Below are positions 13,154 through 19,505 of a DNA stretch of 19,505 bases, piece after piece. Position 1 is the first letter of the stretch; the number at the start of each line of letters is the position of its first letter. Both the position numbers and the translations under genes were made by a program. The notes under the pieces are model-generated. The model saw only the letters and a program-made list of their open reading frames with translations. It had not been told where the DNA came from and did not search any database. Source of the DNA: JAPXLN01 sp033809515 (GTDB lineage: Bacteria; Bacillota; Sulfobacillia; Fermentithermobacillales; Fermentithermobacillaceae); NCBI GenBank assembly GCA_033809515.1, contig JAPXLN010000019.1, forward strand, positions 1 through 19,505, given 5' to 3'.

Positions 13154-13458
13154 CAAGGGCTCCTTATCCTGTCAGTTTTTCGAGACAGACCCCGGTTTTC
13201 CCTTTTCAGACTCCAACCACATCCAGGTTACACTGCCGGCACGGCCAGGCGCGCCTGGTCCCAAATCGACCAGACCTCCGCCCAAAGTGGTACGGAATCG
13301 ACTGCCTTCAGCCGCAATTCCGGTCTATAATGAGCGTTCGTCATGTGGGTTCATCATGAGCGTTCACGATGAGCATTGCCGTAATGCCGTTCATGCGGTA
13401 TCTTAGATGACACAAAGTTCGCACGGCCGTCCTGCAGAAGAAACAGTGAAGGGGCGGC
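13154..13458. other. intergenic region with palindrome and direct repeats
   Basis: CCAGGCGCGCCTGG (13245-13258) is a perfect 14-bp palindrome. ATGAGCGTTC occurs at 13330-13339 and 13356-13365, with a third partial copy ATGAGCATT at 13369-13377. A perfect TATAAT (13326-13331) on the plus strand has no good -35 box 17 bp upstream. A c-di-AMP-type riboswitch, sometimes found before K+ uptake genes, was looked for and not recognised. No convincing full-length gene is present. Confidence 0.5.
13376..13404 (+). promoter_or_regulatory. candidate trkAH promoter
   Basis: TTGCCG (13376-13381) and TATCTT (13399-13404) are separated by 17 bp, each matching consensus at 4 of 6. The TATAAT at 13326-13331 is an alternative. 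Either gives a leader carrying the 10-bp repeats at 13459-13498. Confidence 0.35.
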
Positions 13459-13498
13459 TTGCAGGGAATTGCAGGGAATTGCAGGAACTTGCAGAAAA
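13459..13498 (+). repeat. 10-bp tandem repeat in the trkA leader
   Basis: Four adjacent decamers start with TTGCAG: TTGCAGGGAA (13459), TTGCAGGGAA (13469), TTGCAGGAAC (13479) and TTGCAGAAAA (13489). They end 47 bp before the preferred trkA start. The 10-bp period places identical bases on nearly one face of the helix. Confidence 0.85.
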
Positions 13499-13545
13499 CG
13501 ACTATCTGAATGTCTTCACAAAATACCGGGCGAGGGGCATGCCGT

Positions 13546-14892
13546 GTGGTCATTATTGTGGTCGGAGCAGGTAAGGCGGGTTTTCGAATAGCGAAGCAAC
13601 TGGTTCAGGAGTCTCATGATGTAGTGCTTGTGGACGTAGACGCCGAGCAACTCGTACCTGCCCAGGAGATTCTTGATGTCATGACCATACAGGGAAATGG
13701 GGCCAGCCCGAAAATCCTCCAGCAAGCAGGCGTGGAAGATGCCGGCATGGTCATTGCCGTAACAGGGCGCGACGAGGTCAACATACTGGCGTGCTTGACT
13801 GCCAAGCACTACGGTGTCGAGACTACGGTGGCAAGAGTCCGCGACCCTGAGTACACCGTGGTCCCTGATGCGCTGGTGAAAAACCAGTTGGGCATCGACA
13901 TTATGATCCACCCGGAGCGGTTGGCAGCGCGGGAGATCGTCAATCTTCTGCGGGCGCCGGCAGCCACGGAAGTCCGCCACTTCGCAGGCGGAAGCGTCGA
14001 GCTTCTTGGTACCAGGATAAACTCAGAAGCGTCACCGTGGACCGGAAAGACGCTGGAGGAACTCAAGCTCACAGACTGCCTGATAGTGGCCATTGACCGT
14101 GACGACAGCCTCTTGATACCGCGAGGCAAGACGCGAATAGAATCCGGAGACAAAATATACCTGCTCGGGAAAACCGGACGTTTTGACAGAAGCGCACTGC
14201 TTGCCGGACGCTTTAGGAATCAGCTGAAGACAATAACGGTAGTGGGCGGCGGGGAAACGGGCTTTCATGCTTGTCAGATACTGCAGGGCCTTCGGGGACA
14301 GGGCCTGTCGCTGAAACTCATTGAAAAGGACGCCGAAAGAGCAAGGTATCTGGCGGAGAATCTGCCTCATACTTTGGTAATCCATGGAGACGGCACCAAC
14401 GTAGACCTTTTGAACAGCGAGAGCATTGCAGGTACCGATGCCTTTGTGGCGGCGACCAGTCACGACGAGACAAACATAGTGGCGGCGCTGCTTGCCAACA
14501 GCCTGGGCGTCAGGGAGACTGTTATCCGGCTGGAAAGAGAGGAGTACGCCTCAGTGGCCGAAGCTACCGGCATTTACGCCACTGTGGTTCCCCGTCTCAT
14601 AATGACAAGCACCATTCTCAAACTGCTGCAAGAAGACAGGCTCCTTGATGTGACTTTCATAAAGCAGGGCAGAGCTACGGTGCTTGACGCTATGGTGTCG
14701 GAAGGCGCTCCGGTCACGCAAAAGCCTCTGAAGACGGCTAACTTCCCTCATAACGCCCTCATAGGGATGCTCATCCGGCATGGTACGGCAGCAATTCCCC
14801 GGGGCGACACCCAGGTCATGCCCGGCGACAGGGTTGTGGTGTTTTCCCTCGAAGAGGCCATTCCCAGCGTGCGAAAGGTTTTGGGCCTATGA
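13546..14892 (+). CDS. trkA: TrkA, NAD-binding K+ uptake regulatory subunit
   Basis: TrkA forms the cytoplasmic gating ring of the Trk K+ channel/transporter. Two tandem Rossmann RCK-N domains are visible, with GAGKAG at residues 7-12 and VVGGGETG at 232-239 (GTG-start numbering), each followed by a TrkA-C domain (around 150-215 and 370-445, ending VMPGDRVVVFSLEEAIP). Length (448) matches the family. I choose GTG at 13546 because GAGGGG lies 8 nt upstream and the protein then begins VVIIVVGAGKAGFRIAKQL like known TrkA; an ATG at 13510 would add 12 residues without a good ribosome binding site. The stop overlaps the trkH start by 4 bp (ATGA), so the two are co-translated. Confidence 0.95.
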   Translation: MVIIVVGAGKAGFRIAKQLVQESHDVVLVDVDAEQLVPAQEILDVMTIQGNGASPKILQQAGVEDAGMVIAVTGRDEVNILACLTAKHYGVETTVARVRDPEYTVVPDALVKNQLGIDIMIHPERLAAREIVNLLRAPAATEVRHFAGGSVELLGTRINSEASPWTGKTLEELKLTDCLIVAIDRDDSLLIPRGKTRIESGDKIYLLGKTGRFDRSALLAGRFRNQLKTITVVGGGETGFHACQILQGLRGQGLSLKLIEKDAERARYLAENLPHTLVIHGDGTNVDLLNSESIAGTDAFVAATSHDETNIVAALLANSLGVRETVIRLEREEYASVAEATGIYATVVPRLIMTSTILKLLQEDRLLDVTFIKQGRATVLDAMVSEGAPVTQKPLKTANFPHNALIGMLIRHGTAAIPRGDTQVMPGDRVVVFSLEEAIPSVRKVLGL

Positions 14893-16349
14893 GTTTTGGG
14901 GCCTTAACCGAGATCAACCACAAGGCAATCCTGCGAGCAATGGGGCTGCTCTTGTGTCTCCTTGCGGTGACCATGACCATTCCCCTTGGCTGGTCGCTTT
15001 GGTACCGGGCGCCGGACGGAAAAGCATTTTTCATATCCATGCTCCTTACAGGCCTTCCGGGTCTGGCCCTTACCAGAATATCTGTGGCAGGCGACATACG
15101 CATGCGCGAGTCTTTCCTCATAGTGTCTGGAGGATGGATTTTGTGCGCCCTGGCCGGGGCAATCCCTTTCCTCCTGGCCGGAACATGCGCATCCCTGCCT
15201 GATGCCTTTTTCGAGGCCATGTCCGGCTTCACCACCACAGGAGCTACCATACTGACCAACGTTGAGGCACAGCCCGAGGGTGTTCTTTTCTGGAGAAGCT
15301 TTCTTCACTGGTTAGGAGGCATGGGGATCATTGTAATCTCCCTGGCCCTAATCCCCCGCCTTGAGTTGGGCGGATCCCAGCTGTTCCGGGCTGAAGTTCC
15401 GGGAATCCAGGTGCAGAAGATCAAGCCCAGAGTCCGGGAGACCGCCAAGATCCTCTTGATCATCTATTCAACCATGACCCTTGCCCAAACGATACTCTTG
15501 TGCCTCACAGGCATGAGTCTTTTCGAATCTCTCATTCACGCTTTTGGCTCCCTGGCTACAGGAGGGTTTTCAAGCAGAGCTGAAAGCCTCAAAGCCTTCA
15601 ACTCCCTTCCTGCGGAGATCATCACGACGCTCTTCATGTTTGCCGCAGGAGTCAACTTCACCTTATATTACAGGCTTTTTTCACTGGGCGAAGGCAAGGC
15701 TCTGCTCAAAGACCAGGAGTTTAGAGCATACACAGGGCTCACACTCGTGTTCACCCTCCTTTTGTCTGCCACACTGCTAGGTACCTACTCCCCTGCTGAA
15801 GCTCTGAGGCACGGGTCTTTTCAGGTGGTATCTATAACAACAACCACAGGCTACGCCACTGCCGATTTCAACGCCTGGCCAGAGGTCTCAAAAGCGCTTT
15901 TGGTCCTGCTCATGTTTGCGGGTGCGTGCACAGGCTCAACAGGGGGTTCCGTCAAGATAGCCCGGTGGGTAATCATTGTTAAGCATGCTTACAGGGAAGT
16001 CTACAGGTTCCTTCATCCAAAGGCCATTCTTCCCATACGCCAGGACGACCAGGTGATCCCAGAAAGCATAATCAACCAGGTGCTTGCGTTCACCACAATC
16101 TACCTGGCAGCGTTTGCCGGGGCAACGTTGGTTATGCTGGCTATGGGGCTTGACATGATAAGCGCCATATCCGCCGTAGCGGCAACCCTGGGCAACGTTG
16201 GCCCGGGCCTGGGTTCAGTCGGGCCCATGGCCAGCTATGCCCACTTGCCCGGAGCCGGCAAGCTGGTTCTCTCGTTCATGATGCTCATAGGCAGGCTTGA
16301 GATATTCAGCGTGCTCGTGATCCTTACTCCGGGATTCTGGCGGAGATAG
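14889..16349 (+). CDS. trkH: TrkH, K+ transporting membrane subunit
   Basis: This 486-residue integral membrane protein forms the K+ pathway that TrkA gates. Four M-P-M-like pore loops can be placed: MSGFTTTGATIL (111-122), GSLATGGFSSR (220-230), VSITTTTGYAT (314-324) and VAATLGNVGPGLG (430-442), each with the filter glycine. Other family traits are HWLGGMGIIVISLALIP (140-156) and MFAGACTGSTGGSVKIARW (342-360). Length is normal for TrkH. It starts inside the trkA stop and its last 26 bp overlap the convergent C39-like gene, with no visible terminator between. Confidence 0.96.
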   Translation: MSFGALTEINHKAILRAMGLLLCLLAVTMTIPLGWSLWYRAPDGKAFFISMLLTGLPGLALTRISVAGDIRMRESFLIVSGGWILCALAGAIPFLLAGTCASLPDAFFEAMSGFTTTGATILTNVEAQPEGVLFWRSFLHWLGGMGIIVISLALIPRLELGGSQLFRAEVPGIQVQKIKPRVRETAKILLIIYSTMTLAQTILLCLTGMSLFESLIHAFGSLATGGFSSRAESLKAFNSLPAEIITTLFMFAAGVNFTLYYRLFSLGEGKALLKDQEFRAYTGLTLVFTLLLSATLLGTYSPAEALRHGSFQVVSITTTTGYATADFNAWPEVSKALLVLLMFAGACTGSTGGSVKIARWVIIVKHAYREVYRFLHPKAILPIRQDDQVIPESIINQVLAFTTIYLAAFAGATLVMLAMGLDMISAISAVAATLGNVGPGLGSVGPMASYAHLPGAGKLVLSFMMLIGRLEIFSVLVILTPGFWRR

Positions 16350-18021
16350 GCTCACGTTTCCGCGCCCTTTGCATCAAGACCGCAATTACCAACAAAACCA
16401 CTGCAAGCAGAACTCCTCCTGCGATGTAAAGGGGCGTCCTGGGTTCTGCAACAGGCCACTCAACAGACGCTTGATAGGCATTCTTATCCATACCTATGAA
16501 CGTATACGTATACGTACCCGGTTCACTAGACGTGCTCACCCAGAGAAGATCCGCGTCCTCACCGGAACCCCTGGTCGTCACAGGAGTTGTCTTCTTGCCT
16601 TCAAGAGACACAACAATGCTGCGGATATTAGCGTTGCTAACGTCAATGGTTTCGTCTCCGACCTGCAGTCTGAACTTGCGATAGCCTTCTTTGGACCTTC
16701 CGACAGGGATAAGCTCCCCTGCAACCGGCTTGGGGGCCATTACCCTAGCCGCATCCATCTCCTCAGGATCCTGACGCACAATGTACGCCACCTTCTTAAC
16801 CCATGCGTTAGCGAACTCATCTGCCCGGTATTCTCTGCGGACATTGTCATTATGAGAAGCGGCGGGATCGTTCACAATCACATACTCCACACCGTCTTTC
16901 CAGGTAAAACCCCTGACCAGAACCAGATGACCCTCGGTCTTGTTGATGGGGACTCCCTCCACAGGAGGCAAAGTGCCCGGGTAAGACGGTTTTCTGTACC
17001 GCACGCTGACCACCGCAGGCCTGCCGGCGGCAATCTCCAGTTTCACCCCGTACCAGGGGTCGGCACCTTCCTGAGACACCACATAGTCTACGTACGAGGC
17101 AAAACCGTACCCGGCCGCGCTGGCTGTGTTAAAAGACCAGTTACCGAATATGCCGGCTTCGTAATCCCGGGCGTTCCACGCAGACTCTTCCGGGGAAATG
17201 TCCACTCCGTAGTAGCTCAGAACCATTGCCATGCAGGTAGGACTGCAGATGATACTTGCTATCCTGGCATCGCGGACGCTCTGGGAATAGGTTGGCACAT
17301 CAAGATCCTTGTCCAGCCGGCTGAGATCAGGCGCGTCATCAGGGTACTTCTTGGGAATGGCCTGGCCAGGCAGTGTGTTACGGATGGTGCATGCCACAAG
17401 GCGCACAAGAGGCACATGCCCGGAACCTGAGCGTCCGTCCCCTGAAGAATTAGGGATCAGACGGTACCGAAAGGCATCAGCAGTTTCGCCCTCTTGTCCC
17501 TTGACCACCAGCTCGTCAATGGATATCCGGGCCAAAGGGTCGTCAATGTCCTCTCCCGAAGCAGATCCGGGCAAAACCGTGCGGCCCTTTACGGAAAAAG
17601 CGTGGGTGCTCCACTTTCCCCATGACAGCCACTGTGACCATTGACCCTTGACGCGAACCTTACCCTGGACTTCCACGTACGTGGATTCAGGCGTGTCTGC
17701 GTTCCACGACAAAATCATATACTCAAAAGGTTCCGTTTCGGTGACGTCAGAAGTGTAGGTTCCCTGGGATACCCCTTCCTTAAGGCCTACGGCCCCGTTA
17801 CCGCTATCGATGACCTCAGTGCCGTCAGTTTCGCCTTTCTCAAAATCCTCGACGGTCGTAAAGATGAAAAGGCTCTTTTGGGAAAACCGGAAATCGCCGC
17901 TTCCTTCAGACTGGGCTGACTGCGCCATGGCAACAGGGTACCGGGGCTCTCCCGGAACCAGGGCCAGGATCATCATAACCACACAACTCAAGCCCAGGAC
18001 TGTTCGAAGGGTCCTCCTCAC
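16324..18021 (-). CDS. secreted, membrane-tethered C39-like cysteine peptidase
   Basis: The 565-residue protein has a signal peptide (MRRTLRTVLG, hydrophobic core, PVAMAQSAQ), a beta-rich N-terminal region (about 40-215, Trp-rich WSQWLSWGKWST) and a papain-like C39 domain at about 240-415. The putative catalytic residues are Cys259 in IICSPTCMAMVLSYYGV, His365 in KTEGHLVLVRGF and Asp385 in VIVNDPAASH. A small beta domain and one C-terminal TM (about 530-551, IAGGVLLAVVLLVIAVLMQ) with a basic tail follow, so the enzyme faces outside and is held in the membrane. The start is GTG with AGGGGAG about 10 nt upstream. Relatives are often listed as C39 family peptidases; the substrate is unknown. Its 3' end overlaps trkH (convergent). 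Confidence 0.88.
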   Translation of the reverse strand: MRRTLRTVLGLSCVVMMILALVPGEPRYPVAMAQSAQSEGSGDFRFSQKSLFIFTTVEDFEKGETDGTEVIDSGNGAVGLKEGVSQGTYTSDVTETEPFEYMILSWNADTPESTYVEVQGKVRVKGQWSQWLSWGKWSTHAFSVKGRTVLPGSASGEDIDDPLARISIDELVVKGQEGETADAFRYRLIPNSSGDGRSGSGHVPLVRLVACTIRNTLPGQAIPKKYPDDAPDLSRLDKDLDVPTYSQSVRDARIASIICSPTCMAMVLSYYGVDISPEESAWNARDYEAGIFGNWSFNTASAAGYGFASYVDYVVSQEGADPWYGVKLEIAAGRPAVVSVRYRKPSYPGTLPPVEGVPINKTEGHLVLVRGFTWKDGVEYVIVNDPAASHNDNVRREYRADEFANAWVKKVAYIVRQDPEEMDAARVMAPKPVAGELIPVGRSKEGYRKFRLQVGDETIDVSNANIRSIVVSLEGKKTTPVTTRGSGEDADLLWVSTSSEPGTYTYTFIGMDKNAYQASVEWPVAEPRTPLYIAGGVLLAVVLLVIAVLMQRARKREPISARIPE

Positions 18022-18047
18022 AGCTATTCTCCCCTCTCATGGCTGAT

Positions 18048-18091
18048 TGGAGCGAACGCTCCATCGCTCTATCTGCTTTATCAGCTTTATC
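18048..18091 (-). repeat. inverted repeat plus 9-bp tandem repeats upstream of the C39 gene
   Basis: TGGAGCG-AA-CGCTCCA (18048-18063) is a perfect 7-bp inverted repeat about 27 bp upstream of the C39 gene start. Next to it three 9-bp units read, on the minus strand, GATAAAGCT, GATAAAGCA and GATAGAGCG (18083-18091, 18074-18082 and 18065-18073). The layout suits an operator or leader element. The remaining gap (18092-18163) holds only a TRNA-D-arm-like string that I reject as a tRNA. Confidence 0.6.
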
Positions 18092-18163
18092 CGTCTTTCA
18101 CCCTATGCAGGCAGATTCTACCTGAGCTACCAAGTCTCCTTCAGAACTCGCACCGGCCAAGCT

Positions 18164-19009
18164 TTACGTCATATGCCCCATAAACTGCCTGACCGTATCC
18201 CCCACAGCCTTGCGGGCAATATCATCGAAGGCAGTGCCTACCACAATGATCTTGACCCCGGTACCTCTAAACGCCCTGAAATTCTCAAGGTTGATCCCGC
18301 CCTCAGCCAGGGTCGGCACGTTGACGGAACCAATGAGCGCAGCCAACCTATCTCTGATAATGTCCGGAATCTGACCTGCCGCAACCCCTTCGTAACTCAT
18401 GCCCGTCATGAGCCCTATCATGTCCACCCCAATGGCCTCCATTTTCCTGGCCACGTCCGAGACTTCCCGGGGAGACTCGGCCGGAATCCCGAACAAGTGC
18501 AAATCCTGAGGATGAGCAATATAGGCATCTACAAGCAGCCCGTTAGCATGGGCCAGCTCCACCACGTCTCCCAAGTCTGAAAGGTCAGCCTTGTGAACAT
18601 GGAGTCCGTCAGCGCCTGCTTCAGCCATAAGCCTGACACCATGCTCTGTCAAGGGCATAGGAAGAACCTCGGCAAGCCCTCCCGGAACGCCTACAGTAAT
18701 AAACACATCCGGTCCAACCACATTTCGAGTGCCCCGGGTCACCTCGGCCATCTGCTCAATTGATATTTCATGTCTGACAGCCTCAGCAGCATGCATACTT
18801 GTCACGCCCTTGTATCCCCGGGCAAGGGCCACCGCAGGATGATTAGGTTCAAGCATCCTGGCCCCTGCCTCAACTGCCGCCTTTGCCATCCTGGCGTCGT
18901 CGCCGGTTATGCCCGTAGCCAGCAGCGTAGTTCCTCCATGGGCCTCAATCGCACCCTGGACCTTCCCCATGGCCTTTTCCCGCTTACGACGCATGTCTCC
19001 CCTGATCAT
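18164..19009 (-). CDS. TIM-barrel sugar-phosphate-type enzyme adjacent to a PTS gene
   Basis: The 281-residue soluble protein shows the alternating beta/alpha pattern of an eight-stranded TIM barrel. The strands LLATGITG, GARMLEPNH, FITVGVPGG, GADGLHVHKADL, LLVDAYIAHPQDL, VDMIGLMTGMS, VPTLAEGGINL and VKIIVVGTAF run in order. The last two (AEGGI and VVGTAF, 235-261) match the standard phosphate-binding motif seen in NanE-, ThiG- and HisA/F-like enzymes. The start ATG at 19009 has GGGAGG 8 nt upstream. It is 61 bp downstream of the PTS EIIC gene on the same strand, so the likely substrate is the phosphosugar that EIIC delivers (epimerase, aldolase or similar). The reaction cannot be named from sequence. 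Confidence 0.75.
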   Translation of the reverse strand: MIRGDMRRKREKAMGKVQGAIEAHGGTTLLATGITGDDARMAKAAVEAGARMLEPNHPAVALARGYKGVTSMHAAEAVRHEISIEQMAEVTRGTRNVVGPDVFITVGVPGGLAEVLPMPLTEHGVRLMAEAGADGLHVHKADLSDLGDVVELAHANGLLVDAYIAHPQDLHLFGIPAESPREVSDVARKMEAIGVDMIGLMTGMSYEGVAAGQIPDIIRDRLAALIGSVNVPTLAEGGINLENFRAFRGTGVKIIVVGTAFDDIARKAVGDTVRQFMGHMT

Positions 19010-19070
19010 CTATAGCGCCTCCCATCTTGCTTTTTTAGGCAGAAAACCCGTGCGCGACCTCCAGGCGCTT

Positions 19071-19505
19071 CTAACGGGGCTCCTCCACCTGCCTCGTCTT
19101 CGCCCTCCTGTTAGCTGCCAAAGTAATCAAGAACGCCGCCCCCATAGCAACAAGCATCGCAATGGCAAATCCCCAGGGATTGGTAGAAAGCATAGGCGCC
19201 ACCACCGACGGAACATAGGCAGTGCCCCTTACGTCGAAAAGGCCTACCACGGCGCCTGACAACCCCCCGGCAATAAGGGCGCCGGCAAACACCATCTTGT
19301 CGGAAAACATAAACGGGTACGCTGCCTCAACGAAGGTTCCAAAACCCATGTTCACTATGAAGCCGGGCGCTGCCACAGTAGCTTCGCCCTTGGTCCGCGG
19401 ATACACGATGTTGGCCAGAGTGATCCCGGCGGAAACCATGACAAGTGCGGTCATATCGATAGAACCAAGGAAACTGTTTCCGGTCTTCTCCATCTCCAAA
19501 AGAAC
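19071..19505 (-). CDS. PTS EIIC permease, C-terminal part (cut by window edge)
   Basis: The reading frame is open through the right edge (codons before the internal Met read V-L-L-E), so only the last 144 residues are seen. Hydrophobic segments around MTALVMVSAGITLANIVYP, FAGALIAGGLSGAVVGLFDV and WGFAIAMLVAMGAAFLITLA, with a basic tail (ANRRAKTRQ), resemble the C-terminal half of Glc/sucrose-type PTS EIIC membrane domains. There the GGAIGG...VGL.....A pattern is typical. No EIIB or EIIA is fused at this end. It would move and help phosphorylate a sugar, with the TIM-barrel enzyme next in the same operon. Sugar and exact PTS subfamily are uncertain. Confidence 0.6.
   Translation of the reverse strand, partial: VLLEMEKTGNSFLGSIDMTALVMVSAGITLANIVYPRTKGEATVAAPGFIVNMGFGTFVEAAYPFMFSDKMVFAGALIAGGLSGAVVGLFDVRGTAYVPSVVAPMLSTNPWGFAIAMLVAMGAAFLITLAANRRAKTRQVEEPR

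Noticed and set aside
13071..13163. Minus-strand fragment reading EVVQAIEEEGGRASAV, similar to short-chain dehydrogenases
   Set aside because: It is only 30 codons, bounded by stops, with no other parts of that family nearby. Chance is more likely than a pseudogene.
13228..13344. 38-residue minus-strand ORF (LRLKAVDSVPLWAEVWSIWD)
   Set aside because: It looks somewhat protein-like but has no ribosome binding site and a palindrome inside.
18110..18160. tRNA-like GGTAGCTCAGGTAGA string on the minus strand
   Set aside because: Only the D-arm-like part is present. There is no anticodon arm, TPsiC arm or acceptor stem.

Overview
The window reads as a chromosomal segment of a Gram-positive, probably anaerobic Bacillota (Clostridia-like) organism. 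This is inferred from strong GGAGG-type ribosome binding sites, frequent TTG and GTG starts, an SLH-anchored surface protein, an AzgA-type purine permease, a PTS permease, and a membrane-bound LuxR regulator. I see no phage, insertion sequence, CRISPR array, rRNA or tRNA.

Layout. Positions 1-471 hold a non-coding palindromic tandem array (63-bp unit, 126-bp alternating super-repeat) that runs off the left edge. A small ferritin-like protein follows (599-1090), then a decaying 21-bp repeat and a large hairpin. An AzgA-family purine permease (1542-2846) ends at a clear intrinsic terminator. On the minus strand are a membrane-anchored cyclophilin (2958-3578) and a multi-TM LuxR-type regulator (3659-5023). 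Divergent from the regulator is a two-gene surface operon: a ~1000-residue secreted acidic protein with an internal duplication (5217-8216), translationally coupled to a protein with three SLH repeats (8209-9891).

Positions 9892-10282 contain a promoter and a ykkC-family riboswitch aptamer with an apparent extra closing helix (P0). They lead an NSS/LeuT-type Na+-coupled transporter (10283-11665). A minus-strand ATP-grasp ligase (11859-13064) is preceded by a possible coupled 30-codon ORF. TrkA and TrkH, the two K+ uptake subunits, overlap by 4 bp (13546-16349). TrkH converges on, and overlaps, a secreted membrane-tethered C39-like protease (16324-18021, minus). The right end is a minus-strand pair: a TIM-barrel sugar-phosphate-type enzyme (18164-19009) and the C-terminal part of a PTS EIIC permease cut by the window edge.

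How it fits together. The strongest regulatory signal is the ykkC-type leader before the NSS transporter. Its P0 helix favours the polyanion-sensing (ppGpp/PRPP) subtypes over guanidine, and it could tie amino-acid-type uptake to a nucleotide signal. The least explained material is the left-edge palindromic array and the number of unrelated short tandem repeats (8, 9, 10, 11, 21 and 63 bp) in almost every intergenic gap. The regulator plus surface pair, with helically phased repeats between them, is a plausible undescribed cell-surface regulatory unit, but the link is only positional.
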